This document shows, one piece after another, positions 1-6,643 of a stretch of 15,218 nucleotides of DNA. The position numbers were made by a program, and so were the translations under genes. This DNA comes from UBA9715 sp045629845 (GTDB lineage: Bacteria > Actinomycetota > Coriobacteriia > Coriobacteriales > Eggerthellaceae). Location: contig JAZQRZ010000099.1 of the NCBI GenBank assembly GCA_045629845.1, forward strand, positions 1 to 15,218, given 5' to 3'. Numbering within the stretch: position 1 is the first letter of the stretch; each line of letters begins with the position of its first letter. The notes under the pieces were generated by a model. It was given only the letters and a program-made list of their open reading frames with translations, was not told the DNA's origin and did no database searches.

Positions 1-1673
1 GCGAAGTCGTGCATGTGCAGGAAACTGCTTTCGGAGAGGTAGACGCGCTTGCCGCTGCGATTCACCGGTGCCGTGACGCATGCGACGATCAAGGGGACGC
101 CGGAGGTGTCCACGAGGTACTCGATTTCCTCGAGGAAGCGGTTCCTTTCGCCTGCCATGCTGCTGTAGGCCTTGAGCTTGGGCTCGCTTCCGAGCTTTCC
201 CGCCTTCTTCCAGGCTATGCAGTCCTGGAGGTACGCGTCGATCTTGTCCTGCTCGTCCTGGTCGTATTGGTATATCACGACGATTCGGTCGTCTCGGAAA
301 TCGAACTCCGCGCCCATGGGATTCAGCACGGTTCTGGTGTTGCGGCCGTAGGCGGTGCGGTCCCAGCATTGCAGCTCGTCGCACAGCATGAGCAGCCAGG
401 CCAGCGGGTGCAGCTCCTTTTGCAGGCACGGGTCGGAATCGCCCGCGCAGGGCGCGATGGAGTACCTGAACACGACGTAGTGCAGCAAGATGGCGCTCAG
501 CGCGTCCACATGTGCGGCTTGCAGCGAAAATGACGAACCAGCGTTGTTCGCATCGCTTTCAAGGATGCCTTCAAGCCCGCGATACAGGCGCACGGCGCTG
601 AAGTAGGCGTGGTCCATGTAGTAGGCGAAATCCTCGGGCGAGGTGGGCTTCTTCTGCAGAAGATCGGCGAGGTAGTTCTCCGAGAAGCCGTATGCCGCTC
701 CGAGCTTCTGGGCGATGTCGTGCGCCAACAGCTCGTGGACGGTAGCGAAGCGTTTCCCGTACAACTGCTCGAAGAGATCCTGCGCCCGGGGCGTAAGCCC
801 CGTCATCGGCCGGGGGTTCTTGTAGGCGATGAAGGGGGTGTTCTCGCCGCGTTCATCGCCCTGCACGTCGAAGTATGACATCACCTGCTCGAAGGCGAGC
901 TCGAAGGGGTAGCCCATGTCGTGGAACAGCGCCGCGAGGCCCCAGAACTCCAGGAAGAAGCATGCAGCGGCGTGCGACTGAGCGGCATCATCCTCGGCGG
1001 CATCGATGTGGTAGAAGGAATTGAACGCACTACGGTAGTTTTCATTCGTCTCGTAGATTGCTAAGCCGAGCGCGAAGACGTAGACTGAGTGGGAATAATG
1101 GTCTCTGTGCTCCATCAACAGCGTGCTGGCGTTGGCTTCGCACTCGCTGAGTAGCTCCACCATTCTTTTCGAGTTTCCGTAGCCGCCGAGAAAGATTTCG
1201 GTGAAGCAATAATAGACGTTGTAGGCATCTTGCGTTGTACCAGAATCGAGGAAGTGTTCCAGCTCGCGTTCGAGACAGAGCCGGTTGATGTCCATCTGCA
1301 TGTTGTAGGGAATCTGATTTGGTGCAGAGCTCGTTCCGCGATACATACCAGAACGAGCTTCTTCTGCTTCAATTTGCGCATCGAAGCCTAGGTCTTCGCA
1401 TCGTTCGTGGATGAAGCGCAGTACTGCGGATTTCAGGTCGAAACTGGTTTGGGCGCCGTCGGGTAGAGTTGGCTGCAAGGGGCCGACGTCAACTCCGAAC
1501 TCAAGTTCGTTTGCCTGTCTCATCTTTTCAAGCGCTGTAAATGCCATTGCAACCTCCGTGGTGCAACGAGGCGCGGGAAGGTTCCGCACGGAGTACTGGC
1601 GCGTCTCCTCCGAGAACGCGATTGGTTCCTCTACCACCTTCTCCTGTAAAGACGAATCAAAACCAGATGCCAT
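1..1673 (-). CDS. HD-superfamily phosphohydrolase-like protein (C-terminus outside window)
   Basis: An uninterrupted minus-strand reading frame of 557 codons starts at the ATG at 1673 and runs off the left edge. The start follows TAAGGA a few bases upstream and lies 15 nt after the stop of the preceding small gene, so the two are probably co-transcribed. The first ~190 residues are not recognised. Residues 234-256 give a helix with H234 followed by H251-D252 in the context LFHDMGYPF, a typical HD-domain metal-binding signature. H318-D319, H388, H398 and D432 (in a CDELQCWDR segment followed by a Tyr/Arg-rich turn) could supply the rest of the metal site. HD proteins hydrolyse phosphate esters of nucleotides or cyclic nucleotides, but the substrate here cannot be told. 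No signal peptide or membrane segment is visible, so it is probably cytoplasmic. Codon G+C is higher in the distal half (below ~1000) than near the start. HD assignment fairly sure, function unknown. Confidence 0.72.
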   Translation of the reverse strand, partial: MASGFDSSLQEKVVEEPIAFSEETRQYSVRNLPAPRCTTEVAMAFTALEKMRQANELEFGVDVGPLQPTLPDGAQTSFDLKSAVLRFIHERCEDLGFDAQIEAEEARSGMYRGTSSAPNQIPYNMQMDINRLCLERELEHFLDSGTTQDAYNVYYCFTEIFLGGYGNSKRMVELLSECEANASTLLMEHRDHYSHSVYVFALGLAIYETNENYRSAFNSFYHIDAAEDDAAQSHAAACFFLEFWGLAALFHDMGYPFELAFEQVMSYFDVQGDERGENTPFIAYKNPRPMTGLTPRAQDLFEQLYGKRFATVHELLAHDIAQKLGAAYGFSENYLADLLQKKPTSPEDFAYYMDHAYFSAVRLYRGLEGILESDANNAGSSFSLQAAHVDALSAILLHYVVFRYSIAPCAGDSDPCLQKELHPLAWLLMLCDELQCWDRTAYGRNTRTVLNPMGAEFDFRDDRIVVIYQYDQDEQDKIDAYLQDCIAWKKAGKLGSEPKLKAYSSMAGERNRFLEEIEYLVDTSGVPLIVACVTAPVNRSGKRVYLSESSFLHMHDF

Positions 1674-1688
1674 AATCCTTACAGATGC

Positions 1689-2099
1689 TTAAAGCGTCTC
1701 GCGGACGCTTCGCGCCTGGATTTGATCTACGGTGACAAGAACTGATTCCTGATGGAAGAGGACGCAAGCTTCTTTGGCAATCTCATCAACGGTTTCTTGC
1801 TTCACGTCTATGAAGGTTAACACGATGGATTTCTCTTCGGTATATTCGCCGTTGTCGTGCAGGTAGCCGCCTTCTACGACATTGAAAGAGAATGGAACGG
1901 AGTAAGCTTGGCAAATCTTTTTCAGAATCGAAATATAGCGCTCAGTCTCGAGCTTCTGTTCCTTTTCTTCTGAGTCATTCAGGCCAATATAAATTTTCGT
2001 TTCCTCAAGTACTGCAGAATTACTGAGGGCGCTTTCTTTCTGAGTCTCTTGAGCAGCAAGAATGTGGCGTATCATGCGGGCGTTTTTACTGGATACCAT
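1689..2099 (-). CDS. small DUF3574-like conserved hypothetical protein
   Basis: This is a 136-residue soluble protein with no signal peptide or membrane segment. The first 30 residues are Ser/Lys/Gln-rich and probably flexible. The core starts at KIYIGLND (35-42), continues with a long helix (46-66), then a GGYLHDNGEY segment (77-86) leading into a hydrophobic strand SIVLTFID (91-98), and a final helix-strand pair. This order (strand, helix, GGY strand, E-rich strand, helix) resembles DUF3574-type small alpha/beta proteins, a family of unknown function; the resemblance is by eye only. Known DUF3574 members are often secreted, whereas this one is not. Its TAA stop is 15 nt before the ATG of the HD protein gene, so the two form a likely operon and may act together. 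The start is supported by GGAGG 11 nt upstream, slightly long but acceptable. Confidence 0.65.
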   Translation of the reverse strand: MVSSKNARMIRHILAAQETQKESALSNSAVLEETKIYIGLNDSEEKEQKLETERYISILKKICQAYSVPFSFNVVEGGYLHDNGEYTEEKSIVLTFIDVKQETVDEIAKEACVLFHQESVLVTVDQIQARSVRETL

Positions 2100-2118
2100 C
2101 TTTTCTATGACCTCCGTT

Positions 2119-2142
2119 GCAGCTGAAGCTGCGTTCGTTATA
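2119..2142 (-). promoter_or_regulatory. possible promoter and inverted repeat upstream of the DUF3574-like gene
   Basis: On the minus strand a TATAAC hexamer (2137-2142) could be a -10 box. Just downstream lies the inverted repeat GCAGCT-GA-AGCTGC (2119-2132), about where a repressor would block transcription. No good -35 was found, so this is tentative. Confidence 0.3.
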
Positions 2143-2186
2143 CCTTCAAAACAGGGGGAAAGATGTCCTGGATTTGATGAAATAGA

Positions 2187-2218
2187 AAGGAGGCGTCGAC
2201 CGTCATCGACGCCTCCTT
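2187..2218 (-). terminator. Rho-independent terminator of the first DUF5684 gene
   Basis: A perfect 13-bp G+C-rich stem (AAGGAGGCGTCGA, 2187-2199, pairing with 2206-2218) closes a 6-nt loop. It begins about 35 nt after the stop of the DUF5684 gene. Read on the minus strand the stem is followed by TTCTATTTCAT, a modest U-rich tract. It separates the DUF5684 gene from the small-protein/HD unit. Confidence 0.8.
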
Positions 2219-2253
2219 GAAGAGTCCGTGTTGTACGGAGTTAGTCTGATTGA

Positions 2254-2781
2254 CTAATCTTGCGGACCGAAATAGGTCGAGGAGCCGAAGCCTAAAACGA
2301 GCAACATGATGTTCGGGAAGATGAGGTAAAGGATGAGCCATCCAAGACCATGACCGAAAGCTTGCATCGTCTTATAGGTGGCAACCAGGCCAAGAATGGC
2401 GCCTGCCAAAATGACGACACCACCAAGAATGCCCAGGATTGAGTTGCCGCCTCCGGAAGCGACGATGTCGCCGCCTGCAGTGACAGAGTAGGCACCGCTC
2501 ATTGCCATAAGAATGCTACCCACGATGACGAGGGCCAGCATGACCCAGAACATGCCGATTTTCTTCCATGAAATGCGCCACTGAACGTAGTCTGAGTAGA
2601 TAGGAATAATCGACTTCCAACCAGCTTCGCCGGCCTTTGTGAAGATTTTCCAACGGGCGATAATTACGAGGACCCAAAACGCCAATACAAGGAGGCATAT
2701 TGTCATAACGCCGCCAGCAATGATGCCTGTAGCTACAGCTTCTTGACTTGGCGCTGCCCAGGCTTGCTCGATTCCTAACAT
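2254..2781 (-). CDS. DUF5684-family four-TM membrane protein, copy 1
   Basis: This 175-residue protein has four predicted membrane segments (about 18-42, 73-94, 113-135, 146-165). Between TM1 and TM2 is the conserved stretch ARWKIFTKAGEAGWKSIIPI (42-61), the signature by which DUF5684 proteins are recognised; it is rich in Lys/Trp and probably sits at the membrane surface. A glycine-rich loop (about 102-112) precedes TM3. The biochemical role of the family is unknown. The gene lies directly downstream of the response-regulator gene but has its own promoter carrying the shared 20-nt box, so it looks like a direct target of that system. A second copy at 10804-11331 has the same length and differs at about 22 of 175 positions by eye, mostly conservative changes within membrane segments. 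The start follows GAGAGGG at suitable spacing. Confidence 0.88.
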   Translation of the reverse strand: MLGIEQAWAAPSQEAVATGIIAGGVMTICLLVLAFWVLVIIARWKIFTKAGEAGWKSIIPIYSDYVQWRISWKKIGMFWVMLALVIVGSILMAMSGAYSVTAGGDIVASGGGNSILGILGGVVILAGAILGLVATYKTMQAFGHGLGWLILYLIFPNIMLLVLGFGSSTYFGPQD

Positions 2782-2857
2782 GATTTGCCCTCTCTCTTCG
2801 ATTAAGCCGTCATCCCCGCCGACAATGAAATCGAATATCGCGGAGTTTCTGAGTGGC

Positions 2858-2892
2858 AGTCTATCGAAGCAAGCGTACGTAATCGTTACAAA
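2858..2892 (-). promoter_or_regulatory. SARP-type box and -10 of DUF5684 copy 1 (site A)
   Basis: On the minus strand the box TTTGTAACGATTACGTACGC occupies 2892-2873. Nine nucleotides later comes the -10 hexamer TAGACT (2863-2858). There is no recognisable -35. GTA at box positions 4-6 and 15-17 gives an 11-bp direct repeat, as expected of an activator-dependent SARP promoter. The leader to the ATG is about 70 nt. Confidence 0.8.
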
Positions 2893-2956
2893 GCGTCAGA
2901 CATCATGTTTTGCCTGATAAACGCCCCGTTTTTGTGACGAGAGATAATAGTTTTTC

Positions 2957-3763
2957 TTAGAACGAACTGGGGTCAATCATGAAATACAGCTTAGCGGCGG
3001 TTTCTTCCGCCCAGCTGTATTGGGTCATGTATTCCCCATTGAATGCAGCGATAGTTTCAGTATCGCCGGCAAGGAAGCGATAGTAGTCGCAATCGATGTA
3101 ATCAGGACGGATGGCCCATTGGCCGTGTTCGCGTACTAATACGTCTGTGAGTCCCGCTGATTCTAGTGCTTCTTTCAGGTCGGCAGTCAGTACGCGCAGG
3201 TAGGATTGCGCATTTTTAGTTACTTGACCCTCCCAAAGAGCATTTGCTATTTGGGGGCCAGTGCAAGCCCCTCCGTTGCGATCAACAAGGAACGCGAGCA
3301 ATTCTTTTGTGCGGGTGCGGGTGAAAAGGAGTGGCTCGCCATGAGCAAACACTTCGAACGTACCAAAGCAGCGTACCTGAAGTTCGTTTCTGGAAGAGGT
3401 ATCTTGTTGCGGAAAAAGAACGTTGAGTTCTTCGCGGATGCGGTCGGCTTCAACGGGTTTTACGACAAAGCCATCGACATGCACGCGGTACGCATCCAAG
3501 GCGTAGTTCGGAAAAGCTGTCACGAATACGATTTTTGCATTGGGTGCAGCTTCTTTGATTTTGGCAGCCAGAGTGATGCCGTCGATACCAGGTAATTCGA
3601 TATCGGAAAATACCACATCGGGTGCACCCAGTTCTTCGATTGCTGCGAGCGCTGGTTTTGCACGTTTGAAGTCGATTACTTCTGCATCAGGCTCGGCGGC
3701 GACGATGGCGTCATGGAGGGCTTCGAGCATGGCTTTTTCGTCGTCGATAGCGAATATCCTCAT
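2957..3763 (-). CDS. response regulator with receiver and SARP-type winged-helix domains
   Basis: This 268-residue protein resembles the COG3947 type (CheY-like receiver plus SARP). Residues 1-118 form the receiver: acidic pocket D7-D8, phospho-acceptor D54 (FSDIELPGIDG), T82 and K102. Residues ~128-220 form an OmpR/SARP-like winged helix, with FGTFEVF, a KELLAFLVDRNGG segment, NALWEG and the final hairpin ending at the Cys-Asp of the DCDYYRF motif. After that only some 45 residues remain, so the bacterial transcriptional activation domain typical of SARPs is cut to its start (Y-G-Y-W pattern). The start codon overlaps the kinase stop (ATGA, 4 nt), indicating translational coupling with its partner. 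It probably activates transcription on phosphorylation; the five identical boxes around it are the best candidate targets. Domain calls are sure, target assignment is inference. Confidence 0.93.
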   Translation of the reverse strand: MRIFAIDDEKAMLEALHDAIVAAEPDAEVIDFKRAKPALAAIEELGAPDVVFSDIELPGIDGITLAAKIKEAAPNAKIVFVTAFPNYALDAYRVHVDGFVVKPVEADRIREELNVLFPQQDTSSRNELQVRCFGTFEVFAHGEPLLFTRTRTKELLAFLVDRNGGACTGPQIANALWEGQVTKNAQSYLRVLTADLKEALESAGLTDVLVREHGQWAIRPDYIDCDYYRFLAGDTETIAAFNGEYMTQYSWAEETAAKLYFMIDPSSF

Positions 3764-5055
3764 GAGTTAATCTCCTTTGGGATTTCGATAGTGACCATGC
3801 TACCATGTCCAAATTCTGAGTCGATACGAAGTGTACCGTTGCTTATATATTCGAGTCGCGTGCGTACGTTTTTCAGGCCGATATGCGTCCTGCCGTCGTC
3901 TGCCGTCGGTATCAAAGGATTAAAGCCAGCGCCGTCGTCTGTAACCGATACTTCCCAGTGTTCGTCGAACTCGCGTGACGAGATGGTTACTGTGCCTGTT
4001 CCATCCTCGGTACCGCGAATGCCATGGCGTACGGCGTTTTCGACCAGGGGCTGCAACGTTAATGTCGGCAGCATAAAATCCGTGCAACCGATGTCGTAGA
4101 CAGCGTTCAGGTCATCTCCGAAACGCAGTTGCTCAAGAGTTAGATAGTTTTTTGCATGCTCGAGTTCTTGAGTAAAGGGGGCGGGTGCATCTTGGGTAAT
4201 TGCATCCATGTTTTCTCGTAAGTAGCGTGAGAACAGGTTAATGGCATCTTTGGCTTCCGTATCGTTTTTGCACAGTCTTCCAATGGCGCCGAGGGTATTG
4301 CTGAGGAAGTGTGGTTGCAGTTGGCTAAGCAGGATGTCAGATTTCAGTTTGGCGTTTATTGCTTCTGCTTTAAAGGTGCGCTCGCGTTGATCGGTTTGAA
4401 GGTTGACGAACATGGCAAATGCACCGAGGGCCGTACCTAAAACAATGGCGTAGATGCCATACAGAAGCATTTGGCAAATCATAAATGCCATGGGCACGAA
4501 GAAGTACGCAGTAAATGCTGATTCCTGAGAACGCGTCAGTGCGTCCCGTCTGCGATAGAAGCCAATCAAGCCTACTATCATGATGAGTGCTGGGGGGATT
4601 AAGACAGCGGGATAGAAGGGGCCGCGTTGATAAACATTATCGGAATCGACAGAATAGAAGATACCTGAGAATTCGTTAACGACGAGCATGATGAGGTACA
4701 CGATTAACAGCACTATTGCAAAATGAAATTCTGCAGTGTGTGCCCAATTCTTTTCGCCACACGAACGTAAGACGAATGCAAGAAGGATAGGTGTGGCCGC
4801 TGCTGCTGTAATCGATTCGAAGAAAAGAAGTACGCGCTGTGCTATTGCGAAGCCAGAACCGTAGAAATCATCAACTATTTGTCCTGCTATGTTAAATAGG
4901 ATGTAGCCAGAAAGAACAGTGAACAGGATGACAAGGAATCGTCGCGAGATGCGCTCCATTTGCTGGTCAAGATATGCTTGCGCAAGGCAGAGCAAGCAAA
5001 TGAGAAGGCCAGCCGCCGCAATGATGAGATTCAGACCGAGTATGCTCGTGTTCAT
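3760..5055 (-). CDS. LytS-like six-TM sensor histidine kinase
   Basis: The protein has 431 residues. Six hydrophobic segments (about 5-29, 40-58, 72-96, 108-130, 148-167, 182-215) form a membrane sensor with short loops; the longest outside loop is near 130-147, so the signal is likely sensed in or at the membrane. A short linker leads to the His_kinase domain, with the phospho-acceptor H249 in QLQPHFLSNTLGAI. The ATPase domain has the N box LQPLVENAVRHGI (N340), DDGAGF (373-378), GLKNVRTRL (393-401) and the GHGSMVTI end. All catalytic motifs look intact. LytS-type kinases usually partner LytTR regulators; here the partner is SARP-type. The ATG is preceded by AAAAAGGAGG. A strong terminator lies between this gene and the small membrane protein gene upstream. 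No copy of the 20-nt box is present in front, so the pair does not seem to be autoregulated through it. Confidence 0.93.
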   Translation of the reverse strand: MNTSILGLNLIIAAAGLLICLLCLAQAYLDQQMERISRRFLVILFTVLSGYILFNIAGQIVDDFYGSGFAIAQRVLLFFESITAAAATPILLAFVLRSCGEKNWAHTAEFHFAIVLLIVYLIMLVVNEFSGIFYSVDSDNVYQRGPFYPAVLIPPALIMIVGLIGFYRRRDALTRSQESAFTAYFFVPMAFMICQMLLYGIYAIVLGTALGAFAMFVNLQTDQRERTFKAEAINAKLKSDILLSQLQPHFLSNTLGAIGRLCKNDTEAKDAINLFSRYLRENMDAITQDAPAPFTQELEHAKNYLTLEQLRFGDDLNAVYDIGCTDFMLPTLTLQPLVENAVRHGIRGTEDGTGTVTISSREFDEHWEVSVTDDGAGFNPLIPTADDGRTHIGLKNVRTRLEYISNGTLRIDSEFGHGSMVTIEIPKEINS

Positions 5056-5105
5056 CGACCAGCCTCCTTTTTGTTCATCTTGAAATGTACCACAGACATA
5101 AAAAA

Positions 5106-5134
5106 GTTCGACCCTCGATTAACGAGGGTCGAAC
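5106..5134 (-). terminator. Rho-independent terminator of the small four-TM protein gene
   Basis: A perfect 12-bp stem GTTCGACCCTCG (5106-5117) pairs with CGAGGGTCGAAC (5123-5134) across a 5-nt loop. On the minus strand it is followed directly by TTTTTTATG, a good U-tract. It lies about 28 nt beyond the stop of the gene at 5163-5609 and insulates it from the kinase gene. Confidence 0.9.
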
Positions 5135-5162
5135 GTTTGAGGAGGTTATGTTACTTGATGGC

Positions 5163-5609
5163 TTACTTGCCAGCTTCCTTCTTGATGTTGTTAGCAATCC
5201 AGAACATGAAGACCGACCAAATGAGTGAGACTGCGACTGACCAGAACGTCGTGTCCATGAAGCCATTCAGGATGGCAATGGTGGCACCGATGAGCTCGAT
5301 AATCATGCCGATGAGCAGGAATACCCATACAATCATGATTTTCTGGTTGTCGTTTGCCGCACGCAGGCCAAAGACACCGCACAGCAGATTCCAGATGCCC
5401 AGAATGACAACAATCACACCGAATGCAATTGCAACTGTGCCGACGGTACCCTGGACAGCAGCGTTAAGCTCAGCATCGCCTGTCTGAATCGAGCCGACAT
5501 CACCAGCGGCCATGAAGCCCATGACGCCAACAATCAGGACGATAATCGAAAAAATAATCTGGATAATCGAGATGACGCGCAGAACCTTCTGACTTCCACT
5601 CCGTTCCAT
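5163..5609 (-). CDS. small four-TM membrane protein of unknown function
   Basis: This is a 148-residue protein with four predicted membrane helices (about 11-34, 55-78, 88-112, 119-140), a basic N-terminus and a Lys-rich C-terminus (NNIKKEAGK). The loop between TM1 and TM2 is acidic and Gly/Asn-rich. I do not recognise the family. The frame could be opened 13 codons earlier at 5648, but the ATG at 5609 is preferred because GGAAAGGAAG stands 6-7 nt before it, and the extra residues are charged and Ser/Gly-rich without membrane character. The gene is monocistronic, bounded by its own terminator and by a promoter with the shared box, so it is a likely member of the same regulon as the AIM24 and DUF5684 genes. 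Confidence 0.85.
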   Translation of the reverse strand: MERSGSQKVLRVISIIQIIFSIIVLIVGVMGFMAAGDVGSIQTGDAELNAAVQGTVGTVAIAFGVIVVILGIWNLLCGVFGLRAANDNQKIMIVWVFLLIGMIIELIGATIAILNGFMDTTFWSVAVSLIWSVFMFWIANNIKKEAGK

Positions 5610-5667
5610 GATGGCTTCCTTTCCTTCGGAGCTCCCCGCAATACACATTGCGAGTTTTTCTGGGCAA

Positions 5668-5702
5668 ATCTTATAAAGACAGGCGTACGTAAACGTTACA
5701 AA
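5668..5702 (-). promoter_or_regulatory. SARP-type box and -10 of the small four-TM gene (site B)
   Basis: On the minus strand the box TTTGTAACGTTTACGTACGC (5702-5683) is followed after exactly 9 nt by TAAGAT (5673-5668). This site matches the consensus of the five boxes at every position. No -35 hexamer is present. The expected start of transcription is about 50 nt before the ATG at 5609. Confidence 0.82.
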
Positions 5703-5730
5703 CGCTTAACATGCCCGTTCATGACGCAAG

Positions 5731-6408
5731 TTAGTCGTTCTTAGGCAGATGCGCAGCTATGACATCAGCAATGGATGCAAGTGGCATGGTCTGCAGATAG
5801 ATTGTGCCAGGGCCAGTAAGCTTAGTATTGAACAGGCCTTCACCCCCGAATAGGACGTTCTTCACGCCTTGGACTTTTTGAATATCCAGGTCGACGCCTT
5901 CCGTGAATCCCAGTACGTTGCCTGTGTCGACAATCATTGATTGACCGGGAGCAAGTTCGTATTTAATGAGGGAACCATCGCACTCGAGGAATGCGATACC
6001 CTGACCGCTTAGGCGCTGCATGATGAAGCCCTCGCCGCCGAAGAAGCCACCGCCTAGCTTCTGGTTGAAGTGGATGTCCATTTGAACGCCTGCTTCAGAT
6101 GCGAGGAACGCCATTTTCTGAGCTATGAAGGCTTGACCCGGTTGAATGTTGATAGGCAGAATCTGACCAGGGAAACTTGATCCAAACGCGATGATGCCAT
6201 CGTCTTCTGCGGTGTAGGTGTTTTGGAAGCCACCTTCGCCAGAGAAGGTGCGTGCGAAGAAACCGCCAATGCCGCCTTCGCTACCTGTTTCCATCTTCAT
6301 GCACGGGTCCATCCAGACCATGGAGCCTCGTTCGGTTTTCATTGTTTCCCCACGCTGCAGCGTGCATACCACGGCTGGAAACGGTGAGCCTACGATTTCG
6401 TATTGCAT
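5731..6408 (-). CDS. AIM24/TIGR00266-family protein
   Basis: The protein has 225 residues, the usual length for bacterial TIGR00266 (AIM24, PF01987) proteins. Visible hallmarks are the N-terminal MQYEIVGSPFPAV strand, ERGSMVWMD, the glycine-rich GGIGGFFARTFSGEGGF (46-62), FGSSFPGQILPI, a second glycine-rich turn LGGGFFGGEGFIMQRLSG (117-134), and the closing FGGEGLFNTKLTGPGTIYLQT. The fold is an all-beta barrel-like domain without signal peptide or TM; members may act at the membrane face, but the biochemical role is not established. The start at 6408 follows GAAAGGAAC 6 nt upstream; almost the same leader precedes DUF5684 copy 2. It is monocistronic under a shared-box promoter and diverges from the gene at 6644. 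Confidence 0.93.
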   Translation of the reverse strand: MQYEIVGSPFPAVVCTLQRGETMKTERGSMVWMDPCMKMETGSEGGIGGFFARTFSGEGGFQNTYTAEDDGIIAFGSSFPGQILPINIQPGQAFIAQKMAFLASEAGVQMDIHFNQKLGGGFFGGEGFIMQRLSGQGIAFLECDGSLIKYELAPGQSMIVDTGNVLGFTEGVDLDIQKVQGVKNVLFGGEGLFNTKLTGPGTIYLQTMPLASIADVIAAHLPKND

Positions 6409-6469
6409 GGTTCGTTCCTTTCATCCGGAGTTTCCCGGCAATTCTTTGCACCGGGCTCATCTGGTCGAA

Positions 6470-6504
6470 AGTTTAGAAAACTGGGCGTACGCAAGCGTTA
6501 CAAG
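6470..6504 (-). promoter_or_regulatory. SARP-type box and -10 of the AIM24 gene (site C)
   Basis: On the minus strand CTTGTAACGCTTGCGTACGC (6504-6485) is followed after 9 nt by TAAACT (6475-6470). Its upstream edge is only 13 nt from the back-to-back site E that serves the plus strand, so the two boxes could be occupied by regulators in contact. Confidence 0.8.
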
Positions 6505-6517
6505 GTCTTCAGTGGGT

Positions 6518-6552
6518 TATGTAACGTTCACGTGCGCTTGGGCTTGTAAACT
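6518..6552 (+). promoter_or_regulatory. SARP-type box and -10 of the gene at 6644 (site E)
   Basis: TATGTAACGTTCACGTGCGC (6518-6537) is the most divergent of the five boxes (changes at positions 2, 12 and 17) but keeps GTAACG and the ACGT core. Nine nucleotides later comes TAAACT (6547-6552), identical to the -10 of site C. It faces away from site C. Confidence 0.7.
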
Positions 6553-6555
6553 TCG

Positions 6556-6592
6556 TAAACGTGGAAAAGAGACTGTCCCTTTTCCACGTTTA
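6556..6592. other. perfect 14-bp hairpin in the leader of the gene at 6644
   Basis: TAAACGTGGAAAAG (6556-6569) pairs perfectly with 6579-6592 around the 9-nt loop AGACTGTCC. It begins 4 nt after the -10 box, so it would form at the very 5' end of the transcript. No T-run follows (AACTGGTTGG), so it is not a standard terminator. It could stabilise the mRNA 5' end, act as an attenuator, or be a small palindromic intergenic repeat. Confidence 0.6.
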
Positions 6593-6643
6593 AACTGGTT
6601 GGGATGGGAAGTATAGTGCGCTCATCCTCGTGAAAGAAGCAGT

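Noticed and set aside
9..878. Open plus-strand frames of 174 and 89 codons
   Set aside because: They lie opposite the long HD-protein frame, show low-complexity Val/Leu/Ala composition of an antisense shadow, and lack ribosome binding sites.
2919..2931. AAACG-CCC-CGTTT hairpin after the response-regulator gene
   Set aside because: Only 5 bp with a 3-nt loop and a weak T-run; not enough for a terminator call. The regulator transcript may read into the DUF5684 gene.
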